The notes under the pieces are model-generated. The model saw only the letters and a list, made by a program, of their open reading frames with translations. It did no database searches and had not been told where the DNA came from. Both the position numbers and the translations under genes were made by a program. DNA of 64,000 nt from Paraburkholderia phytofirmans OLGA172 (GTDB lineage Bacteria > Pseudomonadota > Gammaproteobacteria > Burkholderiales > Burkholderiaceae), in contig NZ_CP014578.1 in NCBI RefSeq assembly GCF_001634365.1, positions 3,038,001 through 3,102,000 on the forward strand, in the 5' to 3' direction. Each line of letters opens with the position of its first letter. Position 1 is the first letter of the stretch. Below, piece by piece: positions 20,904-29,353 of the stretch.

Positions 20904-21626
20904 TTAAGCGTCGCCGGCCAGCACCTGGGCAATGTGCAGCACGCGTGTGGTGGTATCGCCAGTGCGCCGCAAGCGGCCTTCGATATTGAGCATGCAGCCG
21001 AGGTCGCCAAGCACCACCGTGCCGGCGCCGCTCGCGCCGATATTCGCGCATTTCTCGTCGACGATCGCCGTCGAGATGTCGCCGTACTTGATCGCGAAGG
21101 TGCCGCCAAAGCCGCAGCAGTGCTCGCAATCCTTCATTTCCGTCACCGCCACACCGACCTGCGCCAGCAAGGCGCGCGGCTGCGCCTTGACGCCGAGTTC
21201 GCGCAGCCCCGAACAGGAATCGTGATAAGTCACCTGGCCCGCGAACTCACCTGGCTGCAATTGCACCTTGGCCACATTGACGAGGAAATCGGTCAGTTCG
21301 AACACTTTGGCCCGCAGCCGGCCAAAGCGGTTCATCAGTTCCGGATCGTCCGCAAACAGGTCGCCGTAATGCGCACGGATCATGCCGCCGCAGGAACCGG
21401 ACGGCACCACGACGTAGTCGAACTGTTCGAACTCGCGCAAGGTTTTCTCGGCCAGGTCGCGCGCGATGCGCCGCTCGCCCGAGTTGTACGCGGGTTGCCC
21501 GCAACAGGTTTGCGCGGGCGGCACCACGACCTCGAAACCGGCGCCTTCGATCAGCTTGATAACCGAAAAACCGATCTCCGGACGCATCAGATCGATCAGG
21601 CAGGTAACGAACAATCCGACTCGCAT
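20904..21626 (-). CDS. lutA: L-lactate oxidation (Fe-S)-binding protein LutA (LldE)
   Basis: Partner of LutB, 240 residues from MRVGLFVTCLIDLMRPEIG. It contains two CCG domains of the heterodisulfide-reductase type: QTCCGQPAYNSG near the N-terminus and CEHCCGFGGTFA near the C-terminus, which usually bind a 4Fe-4S cluster. The start at 21626 has a Shine-Dalgarno-like GGAGGG just upstream; the longer open frame to 21734 is not needed. It is first in the lut operon and divergent from the IclR regulator. Confidence 0.92.
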   Translation of the reverse strand: MRVGLFVTCLIDLMRPEIGFSVIKLIEGAGFEVVVPPAQTCCGQPAYNSGERRIARDLAEKTLREFEQFDYVVVPSGSCGGMIRAHYGDLFADDPELMNRFGRLRAKVFELTDFLVNVAKVQLQPGEFAGQVTYHDSCSGLRELGVKAQPRALLAQVGVAVTEMKDCEHCCGFGGTFAIKYGDISTAIVDEKCANIGASGAGTVVLGDLGCMLNIEGRLRRTGDTTTRVLHIAQVLAGDA

Positions 21627-21805
21627 GAGCCCTCCTTCGGGAAAACGTGCCTGATTATCCGCTGTTTGCGGCACAATACCAACGGCCAGAAGGCATAGGA
21701 CGAACGCCACGTAAAATTGGAATAGCGCATCCAAGCGCTTCCCTTCTTTTCACAATACGGGATACAATCAATTTCCGCTGTTTGACGCGCCAACCGATTC
21801 CTCCC

Positions 21806-22612
21806 ATGAGCGATACGAACCCGGATCCCAAAACTTCGATCCAGGTGATCGAACGCATGATGCGCCTGCTCGATGCACTCGCTGCGCATAGCGACCCGGT
21901 CAGCCTGAAAGAACTCGCCATCCGCACGGAGCTGCACCCGTCCACCGCGCACCGCATCCTGAACGATATGGTGATGTGCCGGCTGGTCGACCGGTCGGAT
22001 CCCGGCACCTACCGTCTCGGTATGCGCCTGCTCGAACTGGGCAATCTGGTGAAGGCGCGGCTGTCGGTACGCGACGCGGCGCTCACGCCGATGCGCGAGC
22101 TGCACCGTCAAACCGGGCAGACAGTGAATCTGTCAGTGCGTCAGGGCGACGAGATCGTCTATATAGAGCGCGCCTATTCCGAACGCTCCGGCATGCAGGT
22201 GGTGCGAGCGATCGGTGGGCGCGCGCCGCTGCATCTGACCTCGGTGGGCAAGCTCTTCCTCGCCGCAGACGAATCGACCCGCGTGCGGGCGTACGCCACG
22301 CGCACCGGCCTGTCCGGTCACACGCAGAACAGCATCACCGATCTGACCAAACTCGAACGCGAACTGTCGCACGTGCGCCAACAGGCGTGCGCGCGCGATA
22401 ACGAAGAACTGGAACTGGGCGTGCGCTGCATTGCAGCGGGGATTTACGACGACACCGGCAAGCTGGTTGCGGGCCTGTCGCTGTCCGCCCCAGCGGATCG
22501 TTTGCAGGACTCATGGCTCGGGCAGCTCAGCCAAACGGCCCTGTTGATTTCCGAATCGCTTGGTTATCGCCCGCAGACACCGCAGGAGCATGCGCATTCC
22601 CAGCACGCCTAG
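21806..22612 (+). CDS. IclR-family transcriptional regulator
   Basis: A 268-residue DNA-binding protein. The N-terminal winged helix-turn-helix is visible as IQVIERMMRLLDAL...VSLKELAIRTELHPSTAHRIL, followed by the IclR effector-binding domain (LHLTSVGKLFLA, ELGVRCIAAGIYD). It is transcribed away from lutAB across a 179-bp gap, so the most likely target is lutAB and the likely effector is lactate or a related acid; this is inferred from position. The start at 21806 gives a normal N-terminus. Confidence 0.88.
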   Translation: MSDTNPDPKTSIQVIERMMRLLDALAAHSDPVSLKELAIRTELHPSTAHRILNDMVMCRLVDRSDPGTYRLGMRLLELGNLVKARLSVRDAALTPMRELHRQTGQTVNLSVRQGDEIVYIERAYSERSGMQVVRAIGGRAPLHLTSVGKLFLAADESTRVRAYATRTGLSGHTQNSITDLTKLERELSHVRQQACARDNEELELGVRCIAAGIYDDTGKLVAGLSLSAPADRLQDSWLGQLSQTALLISESLGYRPQTPQEHAHSQHA

Positions 22613-22639
22613 CCGGCCGCCGCCCTCCTCCGGCTCAAT

Positions 22640-22672
22640 AAAAAGGCCTCGCAATTTGCGAGGCCTTTTTTC
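22640..22672. terminator. Bidirectional terminator between iclR and the PBP gene
   Basis: Stem GGCCTCGCA / TGCGAGGCC (22645-22653 with 22657-22665), flanked by AAAAA (22640-22644) and TTTTTT (22666-22671), between two convergent genes. Confidence 0.9.
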
Positions 22673-22715
22673 TGGCCGGTCCGAAAACCGGCCACTCGAG
22701 CATGTCAAGGCAACT

Positions 22716-23900
22716 TCAGGTGCCCGCGCCGCTGGCATCCGCGCTGGTAATGCGCGGCTGATCGCCACCATTGTCGAGCCATGTGCGCAGACGCGTTGCA
22801 TCCGCAAAGCGCGAGTACTTACCCGACGAGTCGAGTAGCACCATGATCATCGGACGGCCGTGAATGGTTGCCTGCATCACGAGGCACTCGCCCGCTTCGT
22901 TGATGAAACCGGTCTTTTGCAGACCGATGTCCCACGTCGGGTTGCGCACCAGCGCATTCGTGCTGTTGTAAGCCAGCGAACGCTTGCCCGTGTACACCTC
23001 GTAGCTGTGATCGGTCGAGAACTTGCGGATCAGTGGATACTGATACGCCGCATTGACCATCTTCACGAGGTCACGCGCGCTCGACACGTTCTGGCTCGTC
23101 AAACCCGTAGGGTTTTCAAAGTGCGTGTCGGTCATGCCGAGTTGTTTGGCCTTCGCGTTCATGGCCGCGAGGAACGCCGGACGGCCGCCCGGGAAATAAC
23201 GCGACAGCGACGCGGCCGCGCGGTTCTCCGAGGCCATCAGCGCGATGTGCAGCATGTCTTCACGCGAGAGCACCGAACCCACCGACAGACGCGAGCCGGT
23301 GTTCTTTTCGTAATCGCGGTCTTCGTCGGTGACTTCGATCTGGTCGGTCATCGGCTCTTTCGAGTCGAGCACCACCATCGCGGTCATCAGCTTGGTAATC
23401 GACGCGATGGGCACCACGGCGCGCGAATTCTTGTCGAACAGCGATTCGCCCGTGTTCTGGTCGATCACGTAGGCAACGCTTGAACGCAGCATCAGCGCGT
23501 CCGGCGTTTCGTGCAGACCGAAAGCCTGGCCGACGCTAGGCTGACGCGGCTCGTAGGCGACGCGGCGCACCACCGAGTGGTGGCGGCCGTTCAACGAGTA
23601 CGTCACGCGCTTGCGTTTGACACTCGCGCGCGGTGCGTCGTCACCTGCGGCGGCCGCGGTGTTCGCAGCGGCGCCGTTGGCGGCCTTCTTGCCCGACACT
23701 TTGTCGGCGGTGGCCGCGGCGGGCTTTTTGGCTGCTTTCGCGTGTTTGGAGGTTTGTGCCGGGGTGGCGGGCGTGTCAGCAAAAGCGCTGACAGGTGTGG
23801 CGAACGCCGCTGCGATGACCATGGAGGCGGCCACCGACAGAGCGGTGCTGCGCGCCGCGCCGTGGATCGCTTTTAGCGACGAAAACATGTCGGTTTTCAT
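22716..23900 (-). CDS. pbpG: D-alanyl-D-alanine endopeptidase/carboxypeptidase (S11, PBP7-like)
   Basis: Periplasmic peptidoglycan hydrolase, 394 residues from MKTDMFSSLKAIHG. A signal peptide (about residues 10-42, ending SAFAD) is followed by a Lys/Ala-rich linker and the S11 domain with SITK (SxxK), SEN (SxN) and KTG (KTGFINEAG) motifs. The sequence PIASITKLMTAMV resembles PbpG/PBP7. The start at 23900 is supported by a promoter whose -10 occupies 23936-23941, which would exclude the earlier ATG at 23936. A further in-frame ATG is at 23888. Confidence 0.9.
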   Translation of the reverse strand: MKTDMFSSLKAIHGAARSTALSVAASMVIAAAFATPVSAFADTPATPAQTSKHAKAAKKPAAATADKVSGKKAANGAAANTAAAAGDDAPRASVKRKRVTYSLNGRHHSVVRRVAYEPRQPSVGQAFGLHETPDALMLRSSVAYVIDQNTGESLFDKNSRAVVPIASITKLMTAMVVLDSKEPMTDQIEVTDEDRDYEKNTGSRLSVGSVLSREDMLHIALMASENRAAASLSRYFPGGRPAFLAAMNAKAKQLGMTDTHFENPTGLTSQNVSSARDLVKMVNAAYQYPLIRKFSTDHSYEVYTGKRSLAYNSTNALVRNPTWDIGLQKTGFINEAGECLVMQATIHGRPMIMVLLDSSGKYSRFADATRLRTWLDNGGDQPRITSADASGAGT

Positions 23901-23935
23901 GGGTGTTCGGTAGGGAGCGGCGAGAGGTTTCCGCA

Positions 23936-23964
23936 AGTGTAGTAAAACAACGAAAAATTAGCAA
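23936..23964 (-). promoter_or_regulatory. Candidate promoter of the PBP7-like gene
   Basis: On the minus strand TTGCTA (23959-23964), a 17-bp spacer and TACACT (23936-23941), about 35 bp before ATG 23900. Confidence 0.6.
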
Positions 23965-24508
23965 TTTGAAGCACTTATGGGCGCTCCTTAAACCGGCTTG
24001 TAAGCTCCGATCGCAAAAAAAACAAATAAGTGCCGCGCTTCGGTCGAAAAAAACGATCGCCCGCGCGCTTCGCCTCGCCTGTACCGCCAGAATCGAGGGA
24101 TTCTTTCAGCATAACGGCAATTTCGAGACAACCTTGATCAGGGGAAATACGGTTAGAGCGCAGGCATGTAAAGCCTTGCCGACGCACCGGAACGTTGCAG
24201 GGCTTCGCCGCAGGCTGTTAAACACCTGCTGGAGACCGCCAACGCGCATTCGACCGGTATAGAGCATTAACGTTCCGTGACACTTTCTGGTTTACATCGG
24301 GATGGCCAATTGATGGATTTTTTGTCAAACACATTGTTGCTTTCTTCGCACCAGCGCCGCCCTCGCCTTGCGGTCAAAATCGGCCTTGAAATCGGTAGCA
24401 CGTACCGATTCCTCCCGCACCAGCACAGTGCAACGGACAAATTAACTTGCGTCACACGAGTGTCATGCCTGCCGTATAACGTACTGTTTTATCAGTAATT
24501 TATCGATA
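23965..24508. other. Long AT-richer intergenic region
   Basis: Over 500 bases with no convincing gene. Short open frames on both strands (for example 23975-24187 and 24277-24498) lack ribosome binding sites and family-like sequence. Base composition is noticeably lower in GC than neighbouring genes, with several A-runs. An unannotated small RNA cannot be excluded. Confidence 0.4.
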
Positions 24509-24523
24509 TTGTGCGACGCACAA
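24509..24523 (+). promoter_or_regulatory. Candidate operator upstream of the phasin promoter
   Basis: A perfect 7-1-7 palindrome, TTGTGCG-A-CGCACAA, ends 7 bp before the -35 hexamer. A related 12-mer, TGCGATGCACAA (24571-24582), one mismatch from TGCGACGCACAA in the palindrome, follows the -10. A PHA-responsive repressor such as PhaR is a reasonable candidate binder. Confidence 0.55.
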
Positions 24524-24530
24524 AAAGCGC

Positions 24531-24558
24531 TTGACATTCGTTGTGACCATCCTAGAAT
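24531..24558 (+). promoter_or_regulatory. Phasin gene promoter
   Basis: TTGACA (24531-24536), a 16-bp spacer and TAGAAT (24553-24558), a near-consensus sigma-70 promoter about 115 bp upstream of the phasin ATG. Confidence 0.8.
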
Positions 24559-24673
24559 GGGAACCATTGCTGCGATGCACAAAACATCGCGGTCCGGGGA
24601 GACGATCCTGAATCGTCTTGCCACTAACCCAATGCGGTCCGCACAGACAGGCCGCAATCCAGGAGCGTAAACC

Positions 24674-25246
24674 ATGACTCTGCTGACCCCTGAGCAATTC
24701 GCCGCAGCCCAGAAAGCCAACTTTGAAACGTTGTTCGGCCTGACGACCAAAGCATTTGAAGGCGTCGAAAAGCTGGTTGAGCTGAACCTGCAAGTCGTCA
24801 AATCGACGCTCGCGGAAAGTCAGGAAAACGCCCAACGCGCGCTGTCGGTGAAGGACGCGCAGGAATTGCTGGCGCTGCAGGCAAGCCTCGCACAGCCGGT
24901 GGCTGAAAAGGCGCTGTCGTATGGCCGTCACGTGTATGAGATCGTTTCGGCAACGCAAGGTGAATTCACCCGCGTCGCGGAAGCCCAATTCGAAGAGCAA
25001 AACCGCAAGGTCCAGGCGCTCGTCGAAAATGTTGCAAAGAATGCCCCGGCCGGCTCGGAAACCGCTGTCGCCGTGATGAAGTCGGCTATCACCGCCGCCA
25101 ACACCACGTACGAAACGGTCCACAAGGCGACCAAGCAAGCTGTCGAGATCGCTGAAAGCAACTTCAATGCAGCCGCAACGGCCGCATCGAAGGCAGCATC
25201 GCAAGCCGCTGCACAAGCATCGCGCTCGGCAAAGAAGACGGTTTAA
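24674..25246 (+). CDS. phaP: Phasin family protein (PHA granule-associated)
   Basis: Coats polyhydroxyalkanoate granules and controls their size and number. The 190-residue, alpha-helical protein has the phasin signature near its N-terminus ([34 protein letters not shown]) and an Ala/Ser/Lys-rich tail ([20 protein letters not shown]). A strong AGGAG lies ten bases before the ATG. It is monocistronic, with its own promoter and candidate operators. No other pha genes are in the window. Confidence 0.92.
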   Translation: MTLLTPEQFAAAQKANFETLFGLTTKAFEGVEKLVELNLQVVKSTLAESQENAQRALSVKDAQELLALQASLAQPVAEKALSYGRHVYEIVSATQGEFTRVAEAQFEEQNRKVQALVENVAKNAPAGSETAVAVMKSAITAANTTYETVHKATKQAVEIAESNFNAAATAASKAASQAAAQASRSAKKTV

Positions 25247-25477
25247 GATTCAACAACAAGCCGGCCTGCCGCCAGGCAAAAGCCGGCAGTATCGAAAGCA
25301 ACGGTGCCGGGTGGCGGTGCGTAGCCCTTATACGCCGCGCTGCACGGCCGAACGCTCCGATACGTTGAACAGCGTATCGTTTGCCCGGCGAAAGCCGGGA
25401 TTTTTTTCCCGCGGTTTCCTGTGTGTTTTACGCGGGTTCAATGTCCCAGCCGGAAAATGCTCTACGCTGCGTGCCGT
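25247..25477. other. Intergenic region after phaP
   Basis: No gene seen. An imperfect inverted arrangement around TGCCGGCTT/CGGCAGT-type sequences is present but no clear terminator is adjacent to phaP; the next strong hairpin is at 25478. Confidence 0.4.
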
Positions 25478-25517
25478 AAAAAAATGGCGCATCCCTTTAC
25501 AGGATGCGCCATTTTTT
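25478..25517. terminator. Strong bidirectional terminator between phaP and lpdA
   Basis: Stem ATGGCGCATCC / GGATGCGCCAT (25484-25494 with 25501-25511) with a short loop, flanked by A7 upstream and T6 downstream, between convergent genes. Confidence 0.92.
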
Positions 25518-25562
25518 ATGCCTGCTTTTAAGGACCGCTCAGGTGCGAGCGGTCCTTCCGCA

Positions 25563-27341
25563 TTACTTCTTTTTCTGCGGCGGCAGGTCGGTGCAGACGC
25601 CTTCGTACAACTCGGCGGCCATCCCGATCGACTCGCCGAGCGTCGGGTGCGGGTGAATCGTCTTACCGATATCCGTAGCGTCCGCCCCCATTTCGATCGC
25701 GAGGCACACTTCGCTGATCAGGTCGCCGGCGTTCAAACCGACAATCCCGCCGCCGATCACGCGATGCGTTTCTTCGTCGAACAGCAGCTTGGTGAAACCT
25801 TCGTCGCGGCCGTTGGCGATCGCGCGGCCCGAAGCGGCCCACGGGAACACCGCCTTGCCGTACTTGATGCCTTCGGCCTTCAGCTGATCTTCCGTCTTGC
25901 CGGCCCAAGCCACTTCCGGATCGGTGTAGGCCACCGACGGAATCTGCAGCGCATCGAAGTACGCCTTCTCGCCGTGCGCCACTTCAGCGGCGACGTGAGC
26001 TTCGTGCACGGCTTTGTGCGCGAGCATCGGCTGACCGACGATATCGCCGATCGCGAAGATGTGCGGCACGTTGGTGCGCATCTGCTTGTCGACGTCGATG
26101 AAGCCGCGATCCGTTACCGCGACGCCTGCCTTGTCCGCGCCAATCTTCTTGCCATTCGGCGTACGGCCGACGGCGACCAGCACGAGGTCATAGCGTTGCG
26201 CTTCGGCGGGGGCCTTTTCGCCTTCGAACGACACGTAGATGCCATCGTCTTTCGCTTCGGCCCCAGTGGTTTTGGTCTTCAGCATGACGTTGGCAAAACG
26301 CTTGCTGTTGTACTTCTCCCAGACCTTGACGAGATCGCGATCCGCGCCGGCCATCAGGCCGTCGAGCATTTCGACCACATCGATCTGTGCGCCGAGCGTG
26401 GCGTAGACCGTTGCCATTTCGAGCCCGATGATGCCACCGCCGATCACCAGCATGCGTTGCGGAATCTGACGCAGTTCGAGCGCGCCGGTCGAATCGACCA
26501 CCCGCGGATCTTCCGGAATGAATGGCAGCTTCACCGCTTCCGAGCCTGCGGCGATGATTGCCTGCTTGAACCTGACGACCTTCTTGCCGCCTTCGGTCTG
26601 CACTTCCATGTGATGCGGATCGACGAACGAGCCGGTGCCCGTCACGACTTCGACCTTGCGCATCTTGGCCATGCCGGCGAGACCGCCGGTGAGCTTCTTG
26701 ACGACGCCCGACTTGAAGTCGCGCAGCTTGTCGAGATCGATTTGCGGCTTGCCGAACGTAATGCCATGTGCGCCGAGCGCTTCTGCTTCGTCGATGACGA
26801 GCGCCGTGTGCAGCAGCGCCTTCGACGGGATGCAACCGACATTGAGACAGACGCCGCCGAGCGTTGCATAACGTTCGACGAGCACCGTCTTCATGCCGAG
26901 ATCGGCCGAGCGGAACGCGGCCGAGTAACCGCCGGGGCCTGAACCGAGCACGAGCATGTCGCACTCGATATCCGCGTTGCCGGAGAAGCTGCCGGCTTGC
27001 GGAGCGGGCGCGGCAGCTTTCGGTGCAGCAGCGGCTTGCGCCGGCGCTTTCTCAGGTTCTTTGGCCGGGGCCTTCGGTGCCTCTTTAGCGGGCGCCGCGT
27101 CCGCCGACGACTCGACTAGCGCGATGACTGTGCCTTGCGAGACTTTGTCGCCGGCTTTGACGCGCACTTCCTTGACGGTGCCGGCAGTATCGCTTGGCAC
27201 TTCGATGGAGGCCTTATCGGACTCGAGCGTCATCAGCGCCTGTTCGTTCTCGATGACATCGCCCGGTTTGATATTGACTTCGACGACATCGACGTCCTTG
27301 AAGTCACCGATATCCGGCACTTTTACTTCGACGAGACTCAT
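25563..27341 (-). CDS. lpdA: Dihydrolipoyl dehydrogenase (E3) with N-terminal lipoyl domain
   Basis: E3 of the pyruvate dehydrogenase complex; reoxidises dihydrolipoamide using FAD and NAD. The 592-residue protein begins with a lipoyl domain (residues about 1-75, lipoyl-lysine in ESDKASIEV), followed by an Ala/Pro/Lys linker (about 85-110) and the flavoprotein: FAD-binding GSGPGGYSAAFRSADLG, redox disulfide GGVCLNVGCIPSK and C-terminal His-Glu in IHPHPTLGE. E3 with a fused lipoyl domain is typical of several beta-proteobacteria. A GGGGA Shine-Dalgarno precedes the ATG. It is the third gene of the pdh operon. Confidence 0.95.
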   Translation of the reverse strand: MSLVEVKVPDIGDFKDVDVVEVNIKPGDVIENEQALMTLESDKASIEVPSDTAGTVKEVRVKAGDKVSQGTVIALVESSADAAPAKEAPKAPAKEPEKAPAQAAAAPKAAAPAPQAGSFSGNADIECDMLVLGSGPGGYSAAFRSADLGMKTVLVERYATLGGVCLNVGCIPSKALLHTALVIDEAEALGAHGITFGKPQIDLDKLRDFKSGVVKKLTGGLAGMAKMRKVEVVTGTGSFVDPHHMEVQTEGGKKVVRFKQAIIAAGSEAVKLPFIPEDPRVVDSTGALELRQIPQRMLVIGGGIIGLEMATVYATLGAQIDVVEMLDGLMAGADRDLVKVWEKYNSKRFANVMLKTKTTGAEAKDDGIYVSFEGEKAPAEAQRYDLVLVAVGRTPNGKKIGADKAGVAVTDRGFIDVDKQMRTNVPHIFAIGDIVGQPMLAHKAVHEAHVAAEVAHGEKAYFDALQIPSVAYTDPEVAWAGKTEDQLKAEGIKYGKAVFPWAASGRAIANGRDEGFTKLLFDEETHRVIGGGIVGLNAGDLISEVCLAIEMGADATDIGKTIHPHPTLGESIGMAAELYEGVCTDLPPQKKK

Positions 27342-27463
27342 AGTGTCCCCTTCTCTTATTGATCGTGATGAGGTGAAGAACCCGAAAAAAACAGCCTAAA
27401 AGCTGGCAACGCCCTGGACAGAATCATCCTTTGCCGTCCGCCCAAGGACGCGCCTTTCTTTTG

Positions 27464-27515
27464 CCTACTTTTCTTTGGAAGACAAAGAAAAGTAGGTGCC
27501 GCCCCGCACAGGGGC
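27464..27515. repeat. Intergenic double hairpin, Burkholderia-type repeat
   Basis: A perfect 14-bp inverted repeat, CCTACTTTTCTTTG / CAAAGAAAAGTAGG (27464-27477 with 27483-27496), five-base loop, is followed by GCCCC / GGGGC (27501-27505 with 27511-27515). From general knowledge this pair recurs in intergenic regions of Burkholderia genomes. Here it lies in the 273-bp gap between aceF and lpdA. Confidence 0.75.
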
Positions 27516-27614
27516 GACGCTAATAGACCACTAAGAAAGCAGGTTCTACAGAAGGGCGCGGATAACAGACAAAAAACAAACAAAACCCGCGCCCCGCGCA
27601 ACGCCATCACCAGA

Positions 27615-29267
27615 TCAAAGAATCACACGCCGAAAATCGGCAAGAATCGCACCCAGATACGCATTGAACCGCGCCGCCGCGGCACCATCAATCACCCGAT
27701 GGTCATACGACAACGACAGCGGCAGAATCAAACGCGGAACGAATTGCTTACCATCCCAAACCGGCTTCATCGCGCCACGCGACAACCCGAGAATTGCGAC
27801 TTCAGGCGCATTGATAATCGGCGTAAAGTGAGTCCCGCCAATCCCGCCCAGGGAAGAAATCGAGAAGCAACCACCTTGCATCTGATCCGGCTTCAGCTTG
27901 CCATCACGCGCAGCCTTCGAAAGCTCGGCCATTTCCTTCGCGATATCGATCAAACCCTTCTTGTCCGCATCGCGAATCACCGGAACAACCAGACCATTCG
28001 GCGTATCGGCAGCAAAACCAATGTGGTAGTACTGCTTGAACACGAGGTTATCGCCATCGAGGCTGGCATTGAACGTCGGGAACTGCTTCAAAGCGGCAAC
28101 CACCGCCTTGATCACGAACGCCAGCATCGTGATCTTCACGCCGGCCTTTTCGTTTTCCTTGTTCAACTGCACGCGCAGCGCTTCGAGATCGGTGATGTCC
28201 GCTTCGTCGTTGTTCGTGACGTGCGGAATCATGACCCAGTTGCGATGCAGATTCGCGCCCGATATCTTCTTGATGCGCGACAGCGGCTTCGGATCGACCG
28301 GGCCGAACTTGGTGAAGTCGACCTTCGGCCACGGCAGCAGATTCAACTCGCCGCCACCCGCAGCTGCCGGTGCGGCAGCGCCGGCCGGCGCAGCACGCTG
28401 GCCCGTCATCACACCCTTGATGAAGCCGGTCACGTCCGCTTGCGTAATACGGCCCTTCGGACCCGTGCCCTGCACTTGCGCCACATCGACACCGAGTTCG
28501 CGCGCGAACTTGCGCACGGACGGTGAAGCGTGGCTCGCATGGCGAGCACCGCCTTCGCCAGCCGGAATCACCGGCGCCTGTGCAAGCGCGGACGGCGAAG
28601 CCGGAGCGGGCGATGGCGTTGCCGGCGCGTCCGACGGCTTCTCGAGCGCTGCCGGTTTTGCCGCAGGCGCCGGAGCCTGCGCAGCAGCACCGCCTTCAGT
28701 TTCCACCACGACGATCACCGAGCCTTCCGACACGGTATCGCCCACCTTGACCTTCAATTCCTTGACGATGCCGGCGGCCGAGCTCGGCACGTCCATCGTC
28801 GCCTTGTCGGATTCGAGCGTCACCAGCGACTGCTCTTTCTCGACGCGATCGCCGACCTTCACCGCGACTTCGATCACGGGAATGTCTTTGTAGTCGCCGA
28901 TATCCGGCACTTTGACTTCTTGCAGACCACCACCGCTTGCAGCCGGCGCAGCGGCCGGGGCCGGGGCCGGCGCAGGAGCCGGTGCGGCGGCAGGCGCCGG
29001 AGCGGGCGATGCAGCGGCACCGCCTGCAGCGCCGTCCAGCACGACGATCAGCGAGCCTTCCGACACGTTGTCGCCCACCTTCACCTTCACTTCCTTGACG
29101 ACACCGGCGGCCGAGCTCGGCACGTCCATGGTCGCCTTGTCGGATTCCAGCGTGACGAGCGATTGCTCTTTCTCGACGGTATCACCCGCCTTCACCAGCA
29201 CCTCGATCACAGGGATGTCCTTGTAATCGCCGATGTCCGGCACCTTGATTTCGATCGCTTGACTCAT
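27615..29267 (-). CDS. aceF: Pyruvate dehydrogenase E2, dihydrolipoamide acetyltransferase
   Basis: Core of the PDH complex, transferring acetyl groups to CoA. The 550-residue protein has two near-identical lipoyl domains (lipoyl-lysines in two ESDKATMDVPSSAAG copies, about residues 1-80 and 120-200), Ala/Pro linkers, a peripheral-subunit-binding domain (ASPSVRKFARELGVDVAQV) and the catalytic domain with SYDHRVIDGA near the C-terminus. A GGAGA Shine-Dalgarno precedes the ATG. It lies between aceE and lpdA. Confidence 0.96.
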   Translation of the reverse strand: MSQAIEIKVPDIGDYKDIPVIEVLVKAGDTVEKEQSLVTLESDKATMDVPSSAAGVVKEVKVKVGDNVSEGSLIVVLDGAAGGAAASPAPAPAAAPAPAPAPAPAAAPAASGGGLQEVKVPDIGDYKDIPVIEVAVKVGDRVEKEQSLVTLESDKATMDVPSSAAGIVKELKVKVGDTVSEGSVIVVVETEGGAAAQAPAPAAKPAALEKPSDAPATPSPAPASPSALAQAPVIPAGEGGARHASHASPSVRKFARELGVDVAQVQGTGPKGRITQADVTGFIKGVMTGQRAAPAGAAAPAAAGGGELNLLPWPKVDFTKFGPVDPKPLSRIKKISGANLHRNWVMIPHVTNNDEADITDLEALRVQLNKENEKAGVKITMLAFVIKAVVAALKQFPTFNASLDGDNLVFKQYYHIGFAADTPNGLVVPVIRDADKKGLIDIAKEMAELSKAARDGKLKPDQMQGGCFSISSLGGIGGTHFTPIINAPEVAILGLSRGAMKPVWDGKQFVPRLILPLSLSYDHRVIDGAAAARFNAYLGAILADFRRVIL

Positions 29268-29353
29268 TGTTAGTGTCTCCTGGGCCGCGCACGCCGCCTG
29301 CTCCTGTCGATCAGGGGCAGGCGCGCACGCCGTGGCACACGGGGAATGATGCC

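Noticed and set aside
23903..24262. 119-codon plus-strand frame in the phaP upstream gap
   Set aside because: Crosses the promoter of the opposite-strand PBP gene, lacks a Shine-Dalgarno and shows no family-like sequence.
25167..26942. 591-codon plus-strand frame opposite lpdA
   Set aside because: Antisense shadow of lpdA, without family-like sequence or ribosome binding site.
27356..27610. 84-codon minus-strand frame between aceF and lpdA
   Set aside because: It spans the hairpin repeat, is Cys/Pro-rich without family likeness, and overlaps regulatory-looking sequence.
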